From assembly GCF_030269365.1 (NCBI RefSeq), contig NZ_BSTF01000035.1:1-34286 (forward strand): a DNA stretch of 34,286 bases, written 5' to 3'. Positions 32,653 to 34,286 of this stretch are shown here, piece after piece. Within the stretch, counting starts at the first letter, position 1. Each line of letters opens with the position of its first letter. The notes under the pieces are model-generated. The model was not told the DNA's origin, did not search any database, and saw only the letters and a program-made list of their open reading frames with translations. The position numbers and the translations under genes were made by a program. Source of the stretch: Lentzea sp. NBRC 102530 (GTDB lineage Bacteria > Actinomycetota > Actinomycetes > Mycobacteriales > Pseudonocardiaceae).

Positions 32653-32956
32653 CAAGCGCTCCTCACGGCTCGATCAACCGCGATGGAAGTCGGTCGGGCG
32701 GCAGAACGGAAGGTTGTCGGTCCAGTCAGGACAAAACTTCTGCCCTTGTGCACCCTCACTGTCGGCGCCCGCGGGGCTCATGGGAGAGCTTGCACTGATT
32801 CAAGGGCGGAGAGGAAATCTTCAATGTATGTTAAGTGTGGCCACTCTGCGTCCGCCTTGGCGGAAGGCCGGTTCATGCGCTTTGGTGTGAATTCCCACCA
32901 TGTCTGTGGGCGCGAATCCGGTGTTCATCGAAGACTTGATATCGAAAGGATACCTT
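32653..32956. other. 304-bp intergenic stretch
   Basis: Divergent promoter region between the membrane protein (minus) and the decayed secreted protein (plus). No gene or clear promoter hexamers are seen. GAAAGGA at 32944-32950 is the ribosome-binding site of the plus-strand gene. Confidence 0.4.
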
Positions 32957-33316
32957 GTGTCACACGTGAAGAAGTTCGTTGCGCTGGCCGCTTCTGTCAG
33001 CCTCGCTCGTGGGAAAGGCTGCCACCTCAGGTACCGCACAGGCGGCAACCGAGCGCTTCAGGGCGTGCAACTACGGGTCCGACTACCGAGTTGCCGCGGG
33101 CTTTCCGGATAGGGGCTCCAGGGCCCCTACGGTCCCGTACGGCCTGTGGCGACTTCAACCGTGCAAGCGGGAACGAGGTTCTACTTGGCAGCCTACGACG
33201 TGAACTTCTCATTGGCCCGCTTCGCCGGTCTTGACAGGACCTACAGCTCCGGCCGGACTCTGGTGCAGACCTGGGCGAGTTTCCGCACGTTCACGTACGG
33301 CAAGCTTCCGTACTGA
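32957..33316 (+). pseudogene. Small secreted protein with frameshifts
   Basis: GTG 32957, with GAAAGGA 6 bases upstream, begins a signal peptide (VSHVKKFVALAASVSLA). Frame shifts near 33005, in the middle of it, continuing VGKAATSGTAQAATERFRAC and NYGSDYRVAAGFPDRGS. Another shift near 33110-33150 leads to VQAGTRFYLAAYDVNFSLAR, TYSSGRTLVQTWASFRTFTY and GKLPY, ending at TGA 33314-33316. Repaired, it would be about 118 residues: a cleavable signal and a small Tyr/Arg-rich mature domain. I know no family. It is convergent with an intact small secreted protein (33527-33826). Two frameshifts argue for real decay rather than one sequencing error. Confidence 0.6.
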
Positions 33317-33330
33317 CGAAACTGACACGT

Positions 33331-33388
33331 GAGACCTCGTCCCTGGAGCGTTTTCCGTCGCTTGGCGACGCTGCGGGGACGAGGTCTC
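33331..33388 (+). terminator. Large hairpin after the decayed secreted-protein gene
   Basis: GAGACCTCGTCCC (33331-33343) pairs perfectly with GGGACGAGGTCTC (33376-33388). Inside the 32-base loop a second hairpin CGTCGC-TTG-GCGACG (33357-33371) forms. It begins 14 bases after the stop codon. No T-run follows, as is common for actinobacterial terminators. Confidence 0.65.
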
Positions 33389-33448
33389 AAATCGCGCCGC
33401 ACACCGCCTCCGCGTCTCAGGCAGCGGACGATCTGAACGCACTCAGCC

Positions 33449-33483
33449 TGTGAGGGTTTCCGTCGGCGACGGAAACCCTCACA
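33449..33483. terminator. Perfect 17-bp hairpin between convergent genes
   Basis: TGTGAGGGTTTCCGTCG pairs with CGACGGAAACCCTCACA around a single central base. It lies between the convergent secreted-protein genes, 44 bases past the stop of the minus-strand gene, and would work in both directions. With a one-base loop it may in practice form a cruciform or a slightly opened hairpin. Confidence 0.7.
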
Positions 33484-33526
33484 GCTGTGGGCCGATATAG
33501 CCCGGCCCTGCTCGCGACACGTCTTG

Positions 33527-33826
33527 TCAGCGTCCGAACCAAAGGTAGTAGTAAGTCGCCGAACCGCTCTTGACGGTCTGTACCTTGTAGGTCTTCCACT
33601 CTTGGGCGGCAACTCCCTGGCTGCCTCGGCTGCTGGCAGCCGAGTACGTCGTGTACCAGGTGTAGTAGTACGGCGTGCTTGAGCTCGGGGGAGTGGTTGC
33701 CGCGGGTGCGGTCGTACCGGGAGCGGCGCCCGCTCCCGGACCCGAACCCGCGGCGAGTGCCGCCGGTGTGGCAAGAGTGAGCGTGGCGGCGACGAGCGCG
33801 GCCGCTGCGGCGAACTTGCGAAGCAC
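33527..33826 (-). CDS. Small secreted Tyr-rich protein, function unknown
   Basis: This 99-residue protein starts at GTG 33826-33824 with GAGGAG 6 bases upstream on the minus strand. Residues 1-26 are a classical signal peptide (LRKFAAAAALVAATLTLATP, cleavage after A-L-A-A). Residues 27-48 are a Gly/Pro/Ala/Thr linker. The mature C-terminal 50 residues are rich in Tyr, Trp and Ser (STPYYYTWYTTYSAASSRGS, then WKTYKVQTVKSGSATYYYLW and FGR). They look like paired beta strands with aromatic faces, as in cell-wall or carbohydrate-binding mini-domains. No Cys. The gene stands alone between hairpins at 33449-33483 and 34121-34154. I recognise no family. Confidence 0.8.
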   Translation of the reverse strand: MLRKFAAAAALVAATLTLATPAALAAGSGPGAGAAPGTTAPAATTPPSSSTPYYYTWYTTYSAASSRGSQGVAAQEWKTYKVQTVKSGSATYYYLWFGR

Positions 33827-34120
33827 TGGTTCTCCTCTCGGAAATCGGCTTTCGATACCGAGAATCTTCGTGCATCGCGTGGTCGATTCGGACCGGGTTC
33901 ATGGCCTCGGTGCCCTGTGTGGCCGCGATGTTCGCCCGAGTGGCCAGCTGACCAGGTAGAACGCGGTGGCCGATCGGGTATTTGTGGGAGTTTCGCAACA
34001 CGCGGCCGGTATACGGGTTTGGCGTTGTTCTGTCGCGATTCTCCTGGGTGTCCGCAGAATGAATCCACGATGAAGCTCGGATGAGTGGCGGTCAGGTGTC
34101 GAGGTCGTGTTCATACGGAC

Positions 34121-34154
34121 ATGCACCGCCCAGGGATACCCAGGGGCGGTGCAT
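34121..34154. terminator. 11-bp stem hairpin beside the right-hand IS copy
   Basis: ATGCACCGCCC (34121-34131) pairs perfectly with GGGCGGTGCAT (34144-34154) around a 12-base loop. It lies 5 bases before the start of the inverted repeat copy, so it probably belongs to the flanking chromosome. Nothing else is recognisable in 33827-34120. Confidence 0.55.
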
Positions 34155-34159
34155 CGGGT

Positions 34160-34286
34160 CTAGCGCGTGTCCTGTAAGTCATCGGAGCCAGAGCACGATG
34201 GCGGCGATGGTGAGTTCGGCCTGGTAGTAGGCGACGCGCTTGGCGTAGCGGGTGGCGAGGTCGCGGAACTGCTTGAGTCGGTTGAA
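34160..34286 (-). repeat. Right copy of the 127-bp inverted repeat (end of an IS5-type element)
   Basis: Exact reverse complement of bases 1-127. See the left copy for what it may mean. Confidence 0.9.
34179..34286 (-). CDS. IS5-family transposase, C-terminal 35 residues (partial)
   Basis: The minus-strand frame enters from the right edge and ends at TGA 34181-34179. It encodes exactly the same 35 residues as the frame at 1-108 (NRLKQFRDLATRY region). The remaining gene lies outside the window. Confidence 0.85.
   Translation of the reverse strand, partial: FNRLKQFRDLATRYAKRVAYYQAELTIAAIVLWLR

Noticed and set aside
1..34286. Composite transposon of 34 kb
   Set aside because: Only IS ends are visible, and the 127-base length fits an assembly limit; no target duplication can be tested inside the window.
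1..34286. CRISPR array, tRNA, rRNA or phage attachment sites
   Set aside because: No regularly spaced direct repeats, no tRNA-like cloverleaf and no integrase gene were seen.

Overview
This window looks like a high-GC actinobacterial chromosome segment. Codon use is GC-rich with frequent GTG/TTG starts, and it carries XRE regulators with a DUF5753-type domain, a Methyltransf_19-type methyltransferase remnant, XRE/NB-ARC regulator remnants and Streptomyces-type insertion sequences. The mix suggests Pseudonocardiales (Saccharothrix, Lentzea or Kibdelosporangium relatives), which is an inference. Both ends are the same 127-base piece of an IS5-type element in opposite orientation, so the window probably runs between two copies of one IS, or is a whole contig cut at that repeat.

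Layout. (1) 1-2194: end of the IS5-type transposase, then an apparently intact three-gene cluster (a small Cys-containing protein and two XRE-DUF5753 regulators). (2) 2.2-15.2 kb: a gene graveyard. Nearly every recognisable gene is broken: an ornithine-cyclodeaminase fragment, an IS630 remnant, a membrane-anchored Hsp70-like protein, a histidine kinase cut by an IS982 element, an IS481 remnant, a sugar ABC transporter that has lost all but its ATPase, a LacI-like scrap, a winged-helix piece of an NB-ARC regulator, an IS5 remnant, a Methyltransf_19 methyltransferase and an XRE-NB-ARC regulator. Intact genes here are the IS982 transposase, the ABC ATPase and two short genes. (3) 15331-31317: a single uninterrupted 5,328-codon gene, nearly half of the window. 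(4) 31.3-34.3 kb: a convergent DUF2017-like gene, a single-pass membrane protein with a Ser/Thr/Pro-rich tail, a decayed and an intact small secreted protein meeting at strong hairpins, and the second IS copy.

The giant protein is the centre of interest. It has an alpha-helical, WXG100/CpnT-like N-terminal region, a roughly 550-residue Pro/Ser/Gly-rich linker, one single-copy domain with a degenerate zinc-peptidase-like motif, and four tandem units of about 1,020-1,060 residues. Each unit contains five copies of a small alpha/beta module. Only the last module of each unit carries a His-Gly and a Cys, and the His-to-Cys distance is exactly 55 residues in all four units (H1774/C1829, H2891/C2946, H3951/C4006, H5049/C5104). 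I count only six Cys in the whole protein, and four are these. The pattern matches caspase-like (clan CD: C80, CHAT, metacaspase) His/Cys dyads and, as I recall, the giant actinobacterial proteins that automated annotation calls 'lonely Cys domain' proteins. Its survival without a stop or frameshift among decayed neighbours implies purifying selection. No type VII secretion genes or dedicated partners are visible beside it.
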